Counted from the stretch's first letter, positions 7,694-15,929 are shown. The stretch is 64,000 nucleotides of DNA from Paenibacillus silvae (GCF_014639235.1 NZ_BMFU01000019.1:1-64000), one strand, 5' to 3'. Made by a program: numbers and translations. The notes: generated by a model not told the origin, from the letters alone.

Positions 7694-8494
7694 TTGTACA
7701 GTGTAGTGGGTGTCCGTTTCAAAAAAGCGGGCAAAATTTATTACTTCGATCCCCTGGACCTTCCTATTGAGCAAGAAAGCTGCGTGATCGTGGAAACGGC
7801 ACGAGGGGTTGAGTATGGTAAGGTTGTCGTGGGTAAGAAGGAAGTAGGCGAAGCTGATGTAGTACTGCCGCTCAAAAAGGTTATCCGCGTTGCTGGTGAT
7901 ACAGATGCCCGCGTAGTGGATGAGAACAAGCGTGCAGCCAAGGAAGCTTTCGGTACTTGTTTAAATAAAATCAGAGACCATGGCCTCAAGATGAAGCTGG
8001 TTGATGTAGAATTTACGTTTGATCGCAATAAAATCATTTTTTATTTTACGGCAGAAGGAAGAGTAGATTTTCGCGAGCTGGTCAAGGATCTGGCTAGCAT
8101 CTTCAGGACACGAATTGAACTGAGACAGATTGGTGTCCGTGATGAGGCAAAAATGCTTGGTGGAATCGGACCTTGCGGACGTGTATTATGCTGTTCCTCC
8201 TGGCTGGGAGATTTTGAGCCGGTATCAATCAAGATGGCTAAAGATCAGAGCTTGTCACTGAATCCGACGAAAATTTCAGGGTTGTGCGGAAGACTTATGT
8301 GCTGTCTGAAATTTGAGCATGATAATTATGAAAGTGTGAGAGAAGAACTGCCGGCAGTAGGCAAACTGGTCATCACTTCAATGGGTGAAGGTAAAGTTGT
8401 CGGAATTAACGCAGGTAACCGCACGGTGCATGTTCAACTGTTCGACATCAGTAAAGTCAAAGAACTTCCGCTGGATGACGTCGTTATCAAGTAA
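7694..8494 (+). CDS. ricT: RicT, PSP1-domain regulator of mRNA processing and sporulation
   Basis: This encodes a 266-residue PSP1-domain protein (YaaT in B. subtilis). With RicA and RicF it forms the Y-complex, which carries Fe-S clusters and promotes RNase Y maturation of mRNAs and the sporulation and biofilm pathways. Two clusters of Cys stand out, Cys161/166/167 and Cys198/203/204, the expected metal-ligand region. The frame is open from a GTG at 7664, but AAGGGGG at 7679-7685 is spaced for the TTG at 7694, and the resulting start MYSVVGVRFKKAGKIYYFDP aligns with the family N-terminus. It is followed closely by yabA, as in B. subtilis. Confidence 0.93.
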   Translation: MYSVVGVRFKKAGKIYYFDPLDLPIEQESCVIVETARGVEYGKVVVGKKEVGEADVVLPLKKVIRVAGDTDARVVDENKRAAKEAFGTCLNKIRDHGLKMKLVDVEFTFDRNKIIFYFTAEGRVDFRELVKDLASIFRTRIELRQIGVRDEAKMLGGIGPCGRVLCCSSWLGDFEPVSIKMAKDQSLSLNPTKISGLCGRLMCCLKFEHDNYESVREELPAVGKLVITSMGEGKVVGINAGNRTVHVQLFDISKVKELPLDDVVIK

Positions 8495-8522
8495 ACCATA
8501 AAGGTTGCTTCGGGGTGGAAAC

Positions 8523-8891
8523 TTGGAAAAGAAAAATCTGTTTACACACATTCATGAAATGGAAACCCAAATGGGTCAGTTGCACGGTGATTTAGCAGAA
8601 TTAAAAATGATTGTTAAAGAGCTGCTGGAGGATAATCAGCGGCTTACCATTGAGAATGAGCAGTTACGCAAACTGCTGAAGCGTGAAGCGCCGGCTGATC
8701 TGCCGATCTCCTCAGCGCTTGCACCTGTAGCAAGACCGGCTGGCCCGGCTACGGGTGAAGATGTTGTAGGCGAGGGTTACGATAATCTGGCCCGGCTGTA
8801 TCATGAAGGCTTCCACATCTGCAACGTCTATTATGGACATTTGCGGACGGAAGGTGATTGTCTGTTCTGCCTGTCTTTTTTGAATAAATGA
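8523..8891 (+). CDS. yabA: Replication initiation control protein YabA
   Basis: This encodes a 122-residue negative regulator of replication initiation that in B. subtilis contacts both DnaA and the beta clamp. The N-terminal half is a Leu-rich coiled coil (about residues 5-60), which drives tetramer formation. A variable Pro/Ala linker follows, then the conserved zinc domain GYDNLARLYHEGFHICNV and CLFCLSFLNK at the C-terminus. A TTG at 8505 opens the frame, but GGGGTGG (8512-8518) is spaced for the TTG at 8523, giving MEKKNLF, in line with homologues. It lies directly downstream of ricT and ends in a strong terminator. Confidence 0.93.
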   Translation: MEKKNLFTHIHEMETQMGQLHGDLAELKMIVKELLEDNQRLTIENEQLRKLLKREAPADLPISSALAPVARPAGPATGEDVVGEGYDNLARLYHEGFHICNVYYGHLRTEGDCLFCLSFLNK

Positions 8892-8894
8892 AAT

Positions 8895-8923
8895 GGCCGT
8901 AGGGATTCCCTACGGTTTTTTTT
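8895..8923 (+). terminator. Terminator after yabA
   Basis: A perfect 8-pair stem CCGTAGGG-ATT-CCCTACGG (8897-8915) is followed by eight T residues. Confidence 0.93.
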
Positions 8924-8967
8924 CAAGGTTATAAACGTTATAGAATACCGGAGGATGAGTGTAACAT

Positions 8968-9747
8968 ATGACAGACCATGAAGTGATTTTACAGGAGTCG
9001 GAGCGAATTGATGATCTGCTCTCTCACGACTTGCGAATTATTCAAAGTGATGAAGTGTTCAGTTTTTCCATGGACGCTGTATTGCTTGCACGTTTTGCAT
9101 CTGTACCGAAGCGCGGACGTGTTCTTGATCTATGCACAGGTAACGGCGTTGTGCCTATTCTGCTGACAACACGTACACAGGCAAGCCTGGAGGGAATCGA
9201 GATTCAGCCGAGGCTGGCTGATATGGCACGCCGAAGTGTACAGCTTAATGAGCTTGAAACATCCATTCTGATTCGTGAGGGAGACCTTCGTGAACTGGTA
9301 AATGAGACAGGACATGCCGTCTACGATGCAATTACTGTTAATCCACCTTACATGCCTCTGAATGGGAGTGATCTTAAAGCCAATACACATCAGGCTATGG
9401 CACGTCATGAAATTGGCTGCACCCTGGAGGAAGTCATTCAGGCATGTAATCGTCTTGTACGTAATGGGGGAAAAGTATCGATGGTTCACCGCCCGCAGCG
9501 ACTGGGTGAAATCATATCATTAATGCGTCAGTACAAGCTGGAGCCCAAACGAATTCGTATGGTGCATCCGCGTGCTCATCTGGAAGCCAATATGGTGCTG
9601 ATAGAAGCGATGAAGGATGGCAAGCCAGAGGTGCGCATGCTGCCGCCGCTTATTGTTTACAATGAACAGGGGAATTACTGTGATGAGATTATGGACATTT
9701 ATTATGGCCAGCAGCAGGCCGAACGTACGAAGGAGGGAGGAAACTAG
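8968..9747 (+). CDS. yabB: tRNA1(Val) adenine(37)-N6-methyltransferase family protein
   Basis: This encodes a 259-residue SAM-dependent methyltransferase of the TrmN6/YabB family, expected to methylate N6 of A37 in a tRNA. The SAM-binding segment is VLDLCTGNGVVPILL (about residues 52-66), and the catalytic motif NPPY is at residues 125-128, typical of N6-adenine methylases. The N-terminal DLLSHDLRIIQSDEVFSFSMDAVLLARF is a family signature. The stop codon abuts the rsmI start, so the two are co-translated. In B. subtilis the small GIY-YIG gene yazA lies between them; it is missing here. Confidence 0.9.
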   Translation: MTDHEVILQESERIDDLLSHDLRIIQSDEVFSFSMDAVLLARFASVPKRGRVLDLCTGNGVVPILLTTRTQASLEGIEIQPRLADMARRSVQLNELETSILIREGDLRELVNETGHAVYDAITVNPPYMPLNGSDLKANTHQAMARHEIGCTLEEVIQACNRLVRNGGKVSMVHRPQRLGEIISLMRQYKLEPKRIRMVHPRAHLEANMVLIEAMKDGKPEVRMLPPLIVYNEQGNYCDEIMDIYYGQQQAERTKEGGN

Positions 9748-10632
9748 ATGACATTGCATGTTCAAAAAAGTTTCAGTGAGCAGTCTGATCATGCTGGTAA
9801 GCTTTACCTGGTGGGTACACCGATTGGCAATCTGGAGGACATGACCTTCCGTGCAATCAAGACACTGCAGAGCTGTGACATTATTGCCGCAGAAGATACT
9901 CGCCAAACGCGAAAGCTGCTGACTCATTTTGAAATCACACCGTCTATGCTATTCAGTTATCATGAGCACAATAAGAGTGCAAGTGGCCCTGAATTGATAC
10001 GCTATATAATAGAAGGAAAAAATTTGGCGCTGGTCAGTGATGCGGGTCTTCCAGCCATTTCGGACCCGGGTTCTGATCTGGTGAAGCTTGCAATTGAAGC
10101 GGGAATTACGGTGGTTCCGATTCCAGGTCCGAATGCTGCATTATCCGCTTTGATCGTATCCGGGTTGCCAACGGAACGATTCACGTTTGGTGGTTTTTTA
10201 CCACGGGAGAAAAAGGATATGCGGAAAGTGCTGGAATCCTTTAACGAATCCAATGGAACGCTGTTGTTCTATGAATCCCCTCATCGTATTCGCAAAACGT
10301 TAATGAACCTGGAAGAGATTCTGGGCGATCGTTTGATTGTATTGGCACGAGAGCTGACCAAGCGGCATGAGGAATTTGTAAGAGGTAATTTGCAGGAATG
10401 TATTGAATGGCTGGAGCAACACCCACCATTGGGTGAATATTGTCTGTTGGTTGAAGGAATCCGGGAAGAGGAGCGTAAGGCTGAACGGGAAGCCTGGTGG
10501 CAGGTTCTTTCACTTGAAGAGCATGTAGCGCACTATGAAAATGAAGGAAACAGCCGAAAGGATGCGATGAAGAAAACAGCAGGGGATCGCGGTCTGACCA
10601 AACGGGATGTTTACAACGCGCTGATCGAATAA
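9748..10632 (+). CDS. rsmI: 16S rRNA (cytidine(1402)-2'-O)-methyltransferase
   Basis: This encodes a 294-residue SAM-dependent enzyme of the tetrapyrrole-methylase fold that 2'-O-methylates C1402 in the decoding centre of 16S rRNA. Motifs seen are GKLYLVGTPIGNLEDMT (about residues 17-33), AAEDTRQTRKLL, VSDAGLPAISDPG, which forms part of the SAM site, and FVRGNLQE. The N-terminus carries about 17 extra residues before the core. The ATG follows the yabB stop with no gap, and its Shine-Dalgarno (AAGGAGGGAGG) lies inside the end of yabB. The next gene, abrB, is on the other strand. Confidence 0.96.
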   Translation: MTLHVQKSFSEQSDHAGKLYLVGTPIGNLEDMTFRAIKTLQSCDIIAAEDTRQTRKLLTHFEITPSMLFSYHEHNKSASGPELIRYIIEGKNLALVSDAGLPAISDPGSDLVKLAIEAGITVVPIPGPNAALSALIVSGLPTERFTFGGFLPREKKDMRKVLESFNESNGTLLFYESPHRIRKTLMNLEEILGDRLIVLARELTKRHEEFVRGNLQECIEWLEQHPPLGEYCLLVEGIREEERKAEREAWWQVLSLEEHVAHYENEGNSRKDAMKKTAGDRGLTKRDVYNALIE

Positions 10633-10774
10633 AAAGGCTGGGACAAATAACATTTTCTAAAAATGGGGTAAATGACCTGAAAGAGAACTTAAATCTAACC
10701 TTAGTAAAACCTTAAAATGAAAATGGGGCATTGCAATAAAAAGTGAAAGAATTGTGACAGCTCTTCATAAATGG

Positions 10775-10818
10775 GTAGAAAAAATCCCTCCAGCGGTGGG
10801 GTACACACCGGGAGGGAC
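10775..10818 (-). terminator. Terminator of abrB
   Basis: Read on the - strand, a two-part stem (outer arms 10785-10791 and 10811-10817, inner arms 10794-10798 and 10806-10810) is followed by a T tract. It lies 63 bases past the abrB stop. Confidence 0.85.
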
Positions 10819-10880
10819 ATTTAGGAATATGAAAAGATTAGAATTAATGATAAAAATAATTCAATGATGCCTGTTTTTTC

Positions 10881-11135
10881 TTATTTTGCTACTGGTGCAG
10901 GGATTTCGGAAATACATTCGTTACAAACGATTTTGCCTTTGAAGTAAGTTACGTTCTCTGCGTTACCACAGAAGATACAAGCTGGCTCGTATTTTTTCAG
11001 CATGATGCGCTCGCCGTCTACGTAGATTTCCAGAGCATCTTTTTCACCAATACCGAGCGTACGGCGCAATTCGATTGGAATAACTACCCGTCCCAGTTCA
11101 TCCACTTTTCTTACAATACCTGTTGATTTCATCAT
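10881..11135 (-). CDS. abrB: AbrB-type transition-state regulator with a Cys4 tail
   Basis: This encodes an 84-residue DNA-binding protein. Residues 3-50 are a typical AbrB swapped-hairpin domain (STGIVRKVDELGRVVIP, then ELRRTLGIGEKDALEIYVD). In B. subtilis AbrB represses many transition-phase genes and is itself repressed by Spo0A-P. The C-terminal part is not the helical multimerisation domain of B. subtilis AbrB; it has Cys53-x-x-Cys56 and Cys71-x-x-Cys74, which looks like a small zinc ribbon. Translation may begin at the first or second of two adjacent ATGs; the ribosome binding site GAGAGGAGC is upstream. A good sigma-A promoter with Spo0A boxes precedes it. It lies between rsmI and a divergent HD gene; B. 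subtilis has metS on that side. Confidence 0.93.
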   Translation of the reverse strand: MMKSTGIVRKVDELGRVVIPIELRRTLGIGEKDALEIYVDGERIMLKKYEPACIFCGNAENVTYFKGKIVCNECISEIPAPVAK

Positions 11136-11175
11136 TATAATCAGTGCTCCTCTCAGCTAACTATCATTGTCATTA

Positions 11176-11195
11176 TTCGACATTATTTTATGTTT
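11176..11195 (-). promoter_or_regulatory. Spo0A boxes downstream of the abrB promoter
   Basis: On the - strand TGTCGAA (11176-11182) is an exact Spo0A box about 17-23 bases past the predicted abrB start site. A weaker copy (TGACAAT) follows 10 bases later in the same direction. In B. subtilis Spo0A-P represses abrB from boxes in this position. Confidence 0.65.
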
Positions 11196-11205
11196 TATGA
11201 TACTC

Positions 11206-11234
11206 ATCATACCAACGATTCCCAAAACAGTCAA
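11206..11234 (-). promoter_or_regulatory. Sigma-A promoter of abrB
   Basis: Read on the - strand: TTGACT (11229-11234), 17-base spacer, TATGAT (11206-11211). Five of six consensus bases in each element at ideal spacing. The transcript would start near 11199, about 64 bases before the abrB start codon. Confidence 0.8.
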
Positions 11235-11362
11235 CCTTAAAATTAGCTTAAAATAAAGGGGGTTTTTGTTGAGTTTACTGGTGGTAAGGGATTGAGAGCA
11301 ATATTTCGCATTTAAACATCCATGTCAGCTTTGTCGATTTGGAAAACGTTAAAACACCTTTG

Positions 11363-11391
11363 TTCGACAAAATTCGTCAAAGTGTGTCGAA
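11363..11391. promoter_or_regulatory. Cluster of three Spo0A-box-like sites
   Basis: Within 29 bases there are two direct copies on the - strand, TGTCGAA (11363-11369) and TGACGAA (11373-11379), 10 bases apart, and one exact TGTCGAA on the + strand (11385-11391). They lie 66-94 bases before the HD phosphohydrolase start and about 165-190 bases upstream of the abrB start site. A further near match, TGTCGAT, lies near 11334. The tandem 10-base spacing is what is known for Spo0A dimers. Confidence 0.55.
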
Positions 11392-11456
11392 TCCTTGGTG
11401 AAAAACGAAGCCAAACGCGGTAATATCTATAGCAAGAGAAATTTTAAAAGGAGTGA

Positions 11457-12740
11457 ATGGATATGGAACATCGTCTGACGGAAGAAAAAGTATTCAAAGA
11501 TCCGGTACATAATTACATCCATGTGCAAGAACCGATTATTTGGCAACTCATCAACACACCTGAATTCCAGCGGCTACGCCGCATACGTCAATTAGGGACG
11601 TCCTATCTTACTTTTCACGGGGCAGAGCACAGCCGCTTTTCCCATTCCTTAGGTGTATACGAAATTACACGCAAAATTATCTCTCAGTTTGAACGAAGTC
11701 ATTATTCGGACTGGCCGAAGGAAGAAAAGCTGGTGGCACTTTGTGCTGCCCTGCTTCATGATCTTGGACATGGACCTTTTTCACATTCCATTGAAGAGGC
11801 ATTTGATATGCATCATGAAGATTGGACTTGCCGCATTATCCAGGGGGATACCGAAGTAGGGGCGATTCTAAGACGGTACGCTCCTGATTTTCCAGAGAGA
11901 ATTGCTTCTGTCATCCAGAAAACCTATGATAAACCGATTGTTGTAAATCTGGTGACCAGTCCGCTGGATGCTGATCGAATGGATTATCTGCTCCGAGATG
12001 CTTATTTTACCGGAGTAAATTATGGTACCATCGACTTGGACCGAATTCTTCGGATGCTGCGTCCGTATCATGGACGGATTGTCGTTAAAGAGTCTGGCAT
12101 GCACGCCGTTGAGGATTACCTCATGTCCAGATACCAGATGTACTGGCAGATTTACTTTCATCCAGTGACGCGCAGCTCCGAAATTATTTTGCGTCAAATT
12201 TTCAAAAGGGCAAAGCAGCTTGTGAAGCAGCAATTTTCATTCCGTTTCATGGTGGAGCCACTGCCGCAGCTGTTTGGTGGTGAAATCTCGGTTGATGAGT
12301 ATCTGCAGCTTGATGAAGCATTGATACAGACAGCCTTTATGCAGTGGCGTAAAGAGGACGATGCTGTTCTGAGCGAGCTGTGCGAGCGTTTTATGGATCG
12401 CAAGTTGTACAAATATGTGGAGCTTGAACAGATCGACTTGAACATCATTGAAGAGATTCGGGAGGCATTTGTTCACTTAGGGCTTAATCCCGAATATGAT
12501 CTTGAGATTGATTTTCCAACGGATAATCCATATGATGTGTTTCGTCCAGATCAATCTACTGATAAACAGATTCTTCTGCTGGATCGGCAGGACAAACTCA
12601 TAGAATTGTCAGAGGTCTCCGATATTGTGCGTTCAATCAGCGGTCTTCATCTGGGGAAACATCATCTGTACTACCCGCAAAACAAGGTGGATGCCATTTT
12701 GCATGAATTGCCGTCCCATATACGCCCCTATTTTCTGTAA
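11457..12740 (+). CDS. HD-domain phosphohydrolase (dNTPase-like, YwfO family)
   Basis: This encodes a 427-residue HD-superfamily metal-dependent phosphohydrolase resembling YwfO of B. subtilis and EF1143-type dNTP triphosphohydrolases. The N-terminal signature KDPVHNYIHV and RRIRQLG precede the metal ligands: a His in HSRFSHSLG (about residues 58-66), His101-Asp102 in LLHDLGHGPFSH, and the Asp in DADRMDYLLRDAYFTG. The likely reaction is removal of triphosphate from dNTPs, but substrate is inferred only from the family. Two ATGs (11457 and 11463) fit the Shine-Dalgarno AAAAGGAG. It takes the place that metS has in B. subtilis, transcribed away from abrB, with Spo0A-like boxes in the shared upstream region. 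Confidence 0.87.
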   Translation: MDMEHRLTEEKVFKDPVHNYIHVQEPIIWQLINTPEFQRLRRIRQLGTSYLTFHGAEHSRFSHSLGVYEITRKIISQFERSHYSDWPKEEKLVALCAALLHDLGHGPFSHSIEEAFDMHHEDWTCRIIQGDTEVGAILRRYAPDFPERIASVIQKTYDKPIVVNLVTSPLDADRMDYLLRDAYFTGVNYGTIDLDRILRMLRPYHGRIVVKESGMHAVEDYLMSRYQMYWQIYFHPVTRSSEIILRQIFKRAKQLVKQQFSFRFMVEPLPQLFGGEISVDEYLQLDEALIQTAFMQWRKEDDAVLSELCERFMDRKLYKYVELEQIDLNIIEEIREAFVHLGLNPEYDLEIDFPTDNPYDVFRPDQSTDKQILLLDRQDKLIELSEVSDIVRSISGLHLGKHHLYYPQNKVDAILHELPSHIRPYFL

Positions 12741-13083
12741 TTCCGGGTGGTGCAGCAGGGTGAACATAACATTTCGATATCGAAAGACTTTCTAAGAGAG
12801 CTATTTTACATGATACATTAATCTGCTTTAATGGGGAGTAAATGTAGATCGACATAATTTTGTAATTGAAGAGAGTAAATGTTCCGTTCCTGATGCAATC
12901 TAGATGCAAGATATTGATTTGAATTTTCATTTTTCTTCTATATATAGTTGCTGGACTGTTCAAAATGAAAATAAAGAAATAATGACTTGTCCCGATCAAT
13001 TGGTTAAGAAAAAAATAATTTTGAGAGTCTGATACAGAAATAATTTGAATTTGTATTTCGACATGAAGGGAGAAATAAATAGC
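12741..13083. other. Intergenic region between the HD gene and the TatD-type gene
   Basis: These 343 A+T-rich bases hold no gene I can support. A perfect 14-base palindrome, TTTCGATATCGAAA, lies at 12772-12785, 32 bases past the HD stop, and could be an operator. I find no clear intrinsic terminator and no promoter with both elements. Confidence 0.35.
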
Positions 13084-13851
13084 ATGTTATTCGACACACA
13101 TACACACCTCGATGCGCCACAATTCGACGAAGACCGGGAGGACATGATCCAGCGGGCTGTAGATGCAGGCGTCACACGTATGATCAATGTCGGCTTCAAT
13201 CGGGAGACGATCCCGACCACGATGAAGCTGGCGGAAACGTACGATTTTATCTATGCGGCGGTAGGATGGCATCCGGTGGATGCAATTACGATGCAGGAGG
13301 GTGACCTGGAGTGGATTGCATCATTGTGCAAACATGAAAAGGTGGTAGCCATTGGCGAGATTGGTTTGGACTATCACTGGGACACCTCACCCAAGGAGGT
13401 ACAGCATCGCGTATTACGACAACAAATTGCATTAGCTCGTGAGATAAATATGCCTATTGTTATTCATAATCGGGATGCTCATGAGGATATTGTTCGTATT
13501 TTGCGTGAAGAAAAGGCTGGTGAAGTTGGCGGAGTCATGCATTCGTTTTCAGGCAGCTGGGAAACAGCGAAAATGTGTCTGGATTTAGGGTTCCACTTAT
13601 CCTTCGGTGGGCCGGTTACTTTCAAAAATGCGAAGCAGCCCAAAGAGGTGCTTGCGAAGGTTCCGATGGATCGATTTTTCCTGGAAACGGACTCCCCTTA
13701 TCTTACACCCCATCCTTATCGTGGAAAACGAAATGAAACAGCGCATGTACGTCTGGTTGCCGAGGCGGCAGCGGAAATTAAAGGCATTTCGGTGGAGGAA
13801 ATTGCTGAAATTACTACCAAAAATGCAATGGAACGATTTGGAATTAGATAA
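13084..13851 (+). CDS. yabD: TatD-family metal-dependent deoxyribonuclease
   Basis: This encodes a 255-residue TIM-barrel hydrolase of the TatD/YabD family. TatD enzymes are divalent-metal DNases acting in the cytosol and linked to DNA repair and quality control; the in vivo substrate is not settled. Metal ligands are visible: His6 and His8 in DTHTHLD, Glu in AIGEIGLDYHW (about residue 91), His in VIHNRDA, His in GGVMHSFSG, and Asp in FLETDSPYL (about residue 203). The frame is open from a TTG at 13045, but AAGGGAG (about 13065) lies inside that extension, so the ATG at 13084 is the start and gives exactly the B. subtilis length. Confidence 0.93.
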   Translation: MLFDTHTHLDAPQFDEDREDMIQRAVDAGVTRMINVGFNRETIPTTMKLAETYDFIYAAVGWHPVDAITMQEGDLEWIASLCKHEKVVAIGEIGLDYHWDTSPKEVQHRVLRQQIALAREINMPIVIHNRDAHEDIVRILREEKAGEVGGVMHSFSGSWETAKMCLDLGFHLSFGGPVTFKNAKQPKEVLAKVPMDRFFLETDSPYLTPHPYRGKRNETAHVRLVAEAAAEIKGISVEEIAEITTKNAMERFGIR

Positions 13852-14098
13852 GAAATCGAGTAAATCAGGTGAAAAAGGGAGTTATAGAGAGGTAATCTGC
13901 TCTTTGATCTGAATAATTGAAGAATATTACAATATTTTAACCAAATATTTAGAAAAACGTACTTGATCCATGCTTTACAACATGCATCAAAACAGGATAT
14001 CATCTTTTCAGTGAATTGTTGTGCGGAAAATTGGACAGATGTTCGGGGGATGAACAAAGGGACACTTTCCGATAAGACAACAATACTTTCATGAATCA
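13852..14098. other. Region upstream of the c-di-AMP riboswitch
   Basis: About 250 A+T-rich bases lie between yabD and the riboswitch. A promoter for the riboswitch transcript must be here, but I see no pair of elements good enough to call. No open frame is convincing. Confidence 0.3.
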
Positions 14099-14350
14099 AT
14101 CTCGCTGAGTCTCCGTAATCGGAGAGCGGGGGAACCAATAGGGCTTAAACATCGGTGATTGCAACCGGTGCGCATCGTTCGCTGACCCAAAAGCAGCGGA
14201 TGGAACTGCGAAGCCGTATTTGATTTCTTCTTTGGGTCTCGGGGTGAATTCAAGGGCGTCCGCCATGAGCGGGTGACCTAAGATAGGGCGGCTCTCTTTC
14301 GCCCGAACCCGACAGCTAACCTCGCAAGCGGAAAAAGAGAGGCAACCTCG
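14099..14350 (+). ncRNA. Cyclic di-AMP riboswitch (ydaO/yuaA class)
   Basis: The sequence shows the conserved landmarks of the ydaO class: an opening stem around CTCCG and CGGAG followed by GGGGGAACC (about 14110-14135), GGGTGAATTC near 14241-14250, and the signature CGCCCGAACCCGACAGCTAACCTCG split between about 14300 and 14324, closing with GAGAGGCAACC (14337-14347). This class binds two c-di-AMP molecules and turns expression off when c-di-AMP is high. A terminator hairpin follows at 14384, then the yabE gene for a wall-modifying protein, a gene family often controlled by this RNA. Exact ends are approximate. Confidence 0.92.
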
Positions 14351-14383
14351 TGCATGAATTTCCGATATTCAAAATCATTCGGA

Positions 14384-14427
14384 AGCCACGAAAGAGTCTC
14401 TTAACACTCTTTCTTTGGCTTTTTTTG
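14384..14427 (+). terminator. Riboswitch-controlled terminator
   Basis: A long stem (arms about 14384-14397 and 14406-14420, one mismatch) is followed by seven T residues. It lies between the c-di-AMP aptamer and yabE and is the likely expression platform. Confidence 0.88.
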
Positions 14428-14616
14428 TTTTGAATAAAAGAAATAACGTCATCTTACGGCAAGCTTTCTGAAGATGGCATCATGTTGCGAAGAGGGGTTC
14501 ATGGTGCAGAACCGGTCATTACCTCTGATCTGTGTTCTGTAGGAAAATTTGGTATAGTCGCGTCACATACATCATGCATTACTTTAGACGGCGAGGCTAT
14601 GAAGGAGGACGGAGAA

Positions 14617-15798
14617 GTGGGCACATTCCAACCAGAAGAGACCCATGAGTCACGATCATCCAGTAAGTCTTTCGCGTTGCGGTGGAAGCATGAGAACTTG
14701 CGTCAAATGGCACTGATCGCGATATTCTCAATTGCGCTTGCAATCATGATCTTGTTAGTCGTTTACGGTCAGGCCGGGAAGCAAATTTCGCTGGTTATTG
14801 ACGGCAAAGCTCAAGTGGTAGAGACTCGTACAGGAATGCTTCACGAAATGTTGGAGGAGCAGTCAATCACAGTCAGCCCTCACGACAAGGTATCCATACC
14901 CATGAACGGGGCCATTGCAGATGGAGACCGAATCGTTATCGAGCGGGCCGTTCCAGTTAAAATTACGGCAGACGGAGACACCAAGACTCTGTATACAACC
15001 GATTCATCGGTACAAGATGTAATTCAGCAATCAGGTATTGAAGTTGCAAATCATGATAAGGTGTACCCAGCGCTCGGAACCGCAATTAAAGCGGATATGA
15101 AGATTCGGGTAGTGCGTGTAACAAAGCATACAGTGGATGTGAAGCAGCCGATAGCTTACAAGGTTGTAAAAACGGCAGATCCAAGTTTGTTCAAAGGGGA
15201 TAACCGTGTTGTCGTAAACGGTAAAGAAGGCACACTGGTGCAACATATCGAAAAGGTATTTCAAGATGGGGAACTCGTCTCCAAAAAAATGGTGGGCAAA
15301 ACGATTGCGACCAATCGTGTAGATAAGGTCATCGCGGTAGGTACGAAAGCCAAACCAGTAGTGAAAGCACCTGAGGTTCAACTGGTATCGGCCAAAACCT
15401 CAAGCAGCAAAGCAACAACAACGAACTCGACGAAAACATCTGCCTCGGGCAGCAAGGTGATTACGGTCGCCGGGACTTCTTTTAAATATTCCAAAGTGTT
15501 GAAAAATGTATCCATGACTGCCTACTCTGCCGAAGAGCCAGGTATTGGTACGAAAACGGCTTCTGGTACTCGTGTAACAGAAGGGCGCACCATCGCGGTT
15601 GATCCTAAAGTCATTCCTATTGGCTGGTGGGTATACATCGAGGGCCTTGGCTTCCGTCGTGCGGAAGATACAGGCGGTGCGATTAAAGGTAATAAAATTG
15701 ACGTTTACTACGACAGTGTGAAGCATGCCCTGAATTTCGGACGTAAAAAAGGCAAAACGGTCTACGTGATTGGACCGGTGAAGCCGGAAGCGAACTAA
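14617..15798 (+). CDS. yabE: G5/3D-domain cell wall protein (YabE/RpfB-like)
   Basis: This encodes a protein of about 393 residues exposed on the cell surface. A single membrane segment near residues 30-50 acts as an anchor or uncleaved signal. Two DUF348-type modules follow (each with ISLVIDGK or VKITADGD beginnings), then a G5 domain (about residues 160-240), a Ser/Thr/Lys linker, and a C-terminal 3D domain with the three Asp in AVDPKVIP, AEDTGG and KIDVYY. 3D domains are lytic-transglycosylase-like folds, so a role in peptidoglycan remodelling is likely. The frame is open from 14482, but AAGGAGG at 14602-14608 fits the GTG at 14617. The c-di-AMP riboswitch upstream should link its expression to wall and osmotic state. 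Confidence 0.9.
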   Translation: MGTFQPEETHESRSSSKSFALRWKHENLRQMALIAIFSIALAIMILLVVYGQAGKQISLVIDGKAQVVETRTGMLHEMLEEQSITVSPHDKVSIPMNGAIADGDRIVIERAVPVKITADGDTKTLYTTDSSVQDVIQQSGIEVANHDKVYPALGTAIKADMKIRVVRVTKHTVDVKQPIAYKVVKTADPSLFKGDNRVVVNGKEGTLVQHIEKVFQDGELVSKKMVGKTIATNRVDKVIAVGTKAKPVVKAPEVQLVSAKTSSSKATTTNSTKTSASGSKVITVAGTSFKYSKVLKNVSMTAYSAEEPGIGTKTASGTRVTEGRTIAVDPKVIPIGWWVYIEGLGFRRAEDTGGAIKGNKIDVYYDSVKHALNFGRKKGKTVYVIGPVKPEAN

Positions 15799-15862
15799 AA
15801 TCGTTTTACTTTGATATGGGAATGCTATAAAATAGTTGCATGAATGATTCATGCGGAATATG

Positions 15863-15929
15863 CGGCGGAGGGGTCTGAATTCAGTCTCCTCCGCCGTTTG
15901 GCAGAGAAGAGGATATTCCTCTTCTTTTT
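15863..15929 (+). terminator. Tandem hairpins, the second a terminator, after yabE
   Basis: The first stem is CGGCGGAGG and CCTCCGCCG (15863-15871 and 15888-15896), without a T tract. The second, AGAAGAGGA-TAT-TCCTCTTCT (15905-15925), runs into TTTTT and is a good terminator. The rnmV start follows 25 bases later. Confidence 0.8.
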
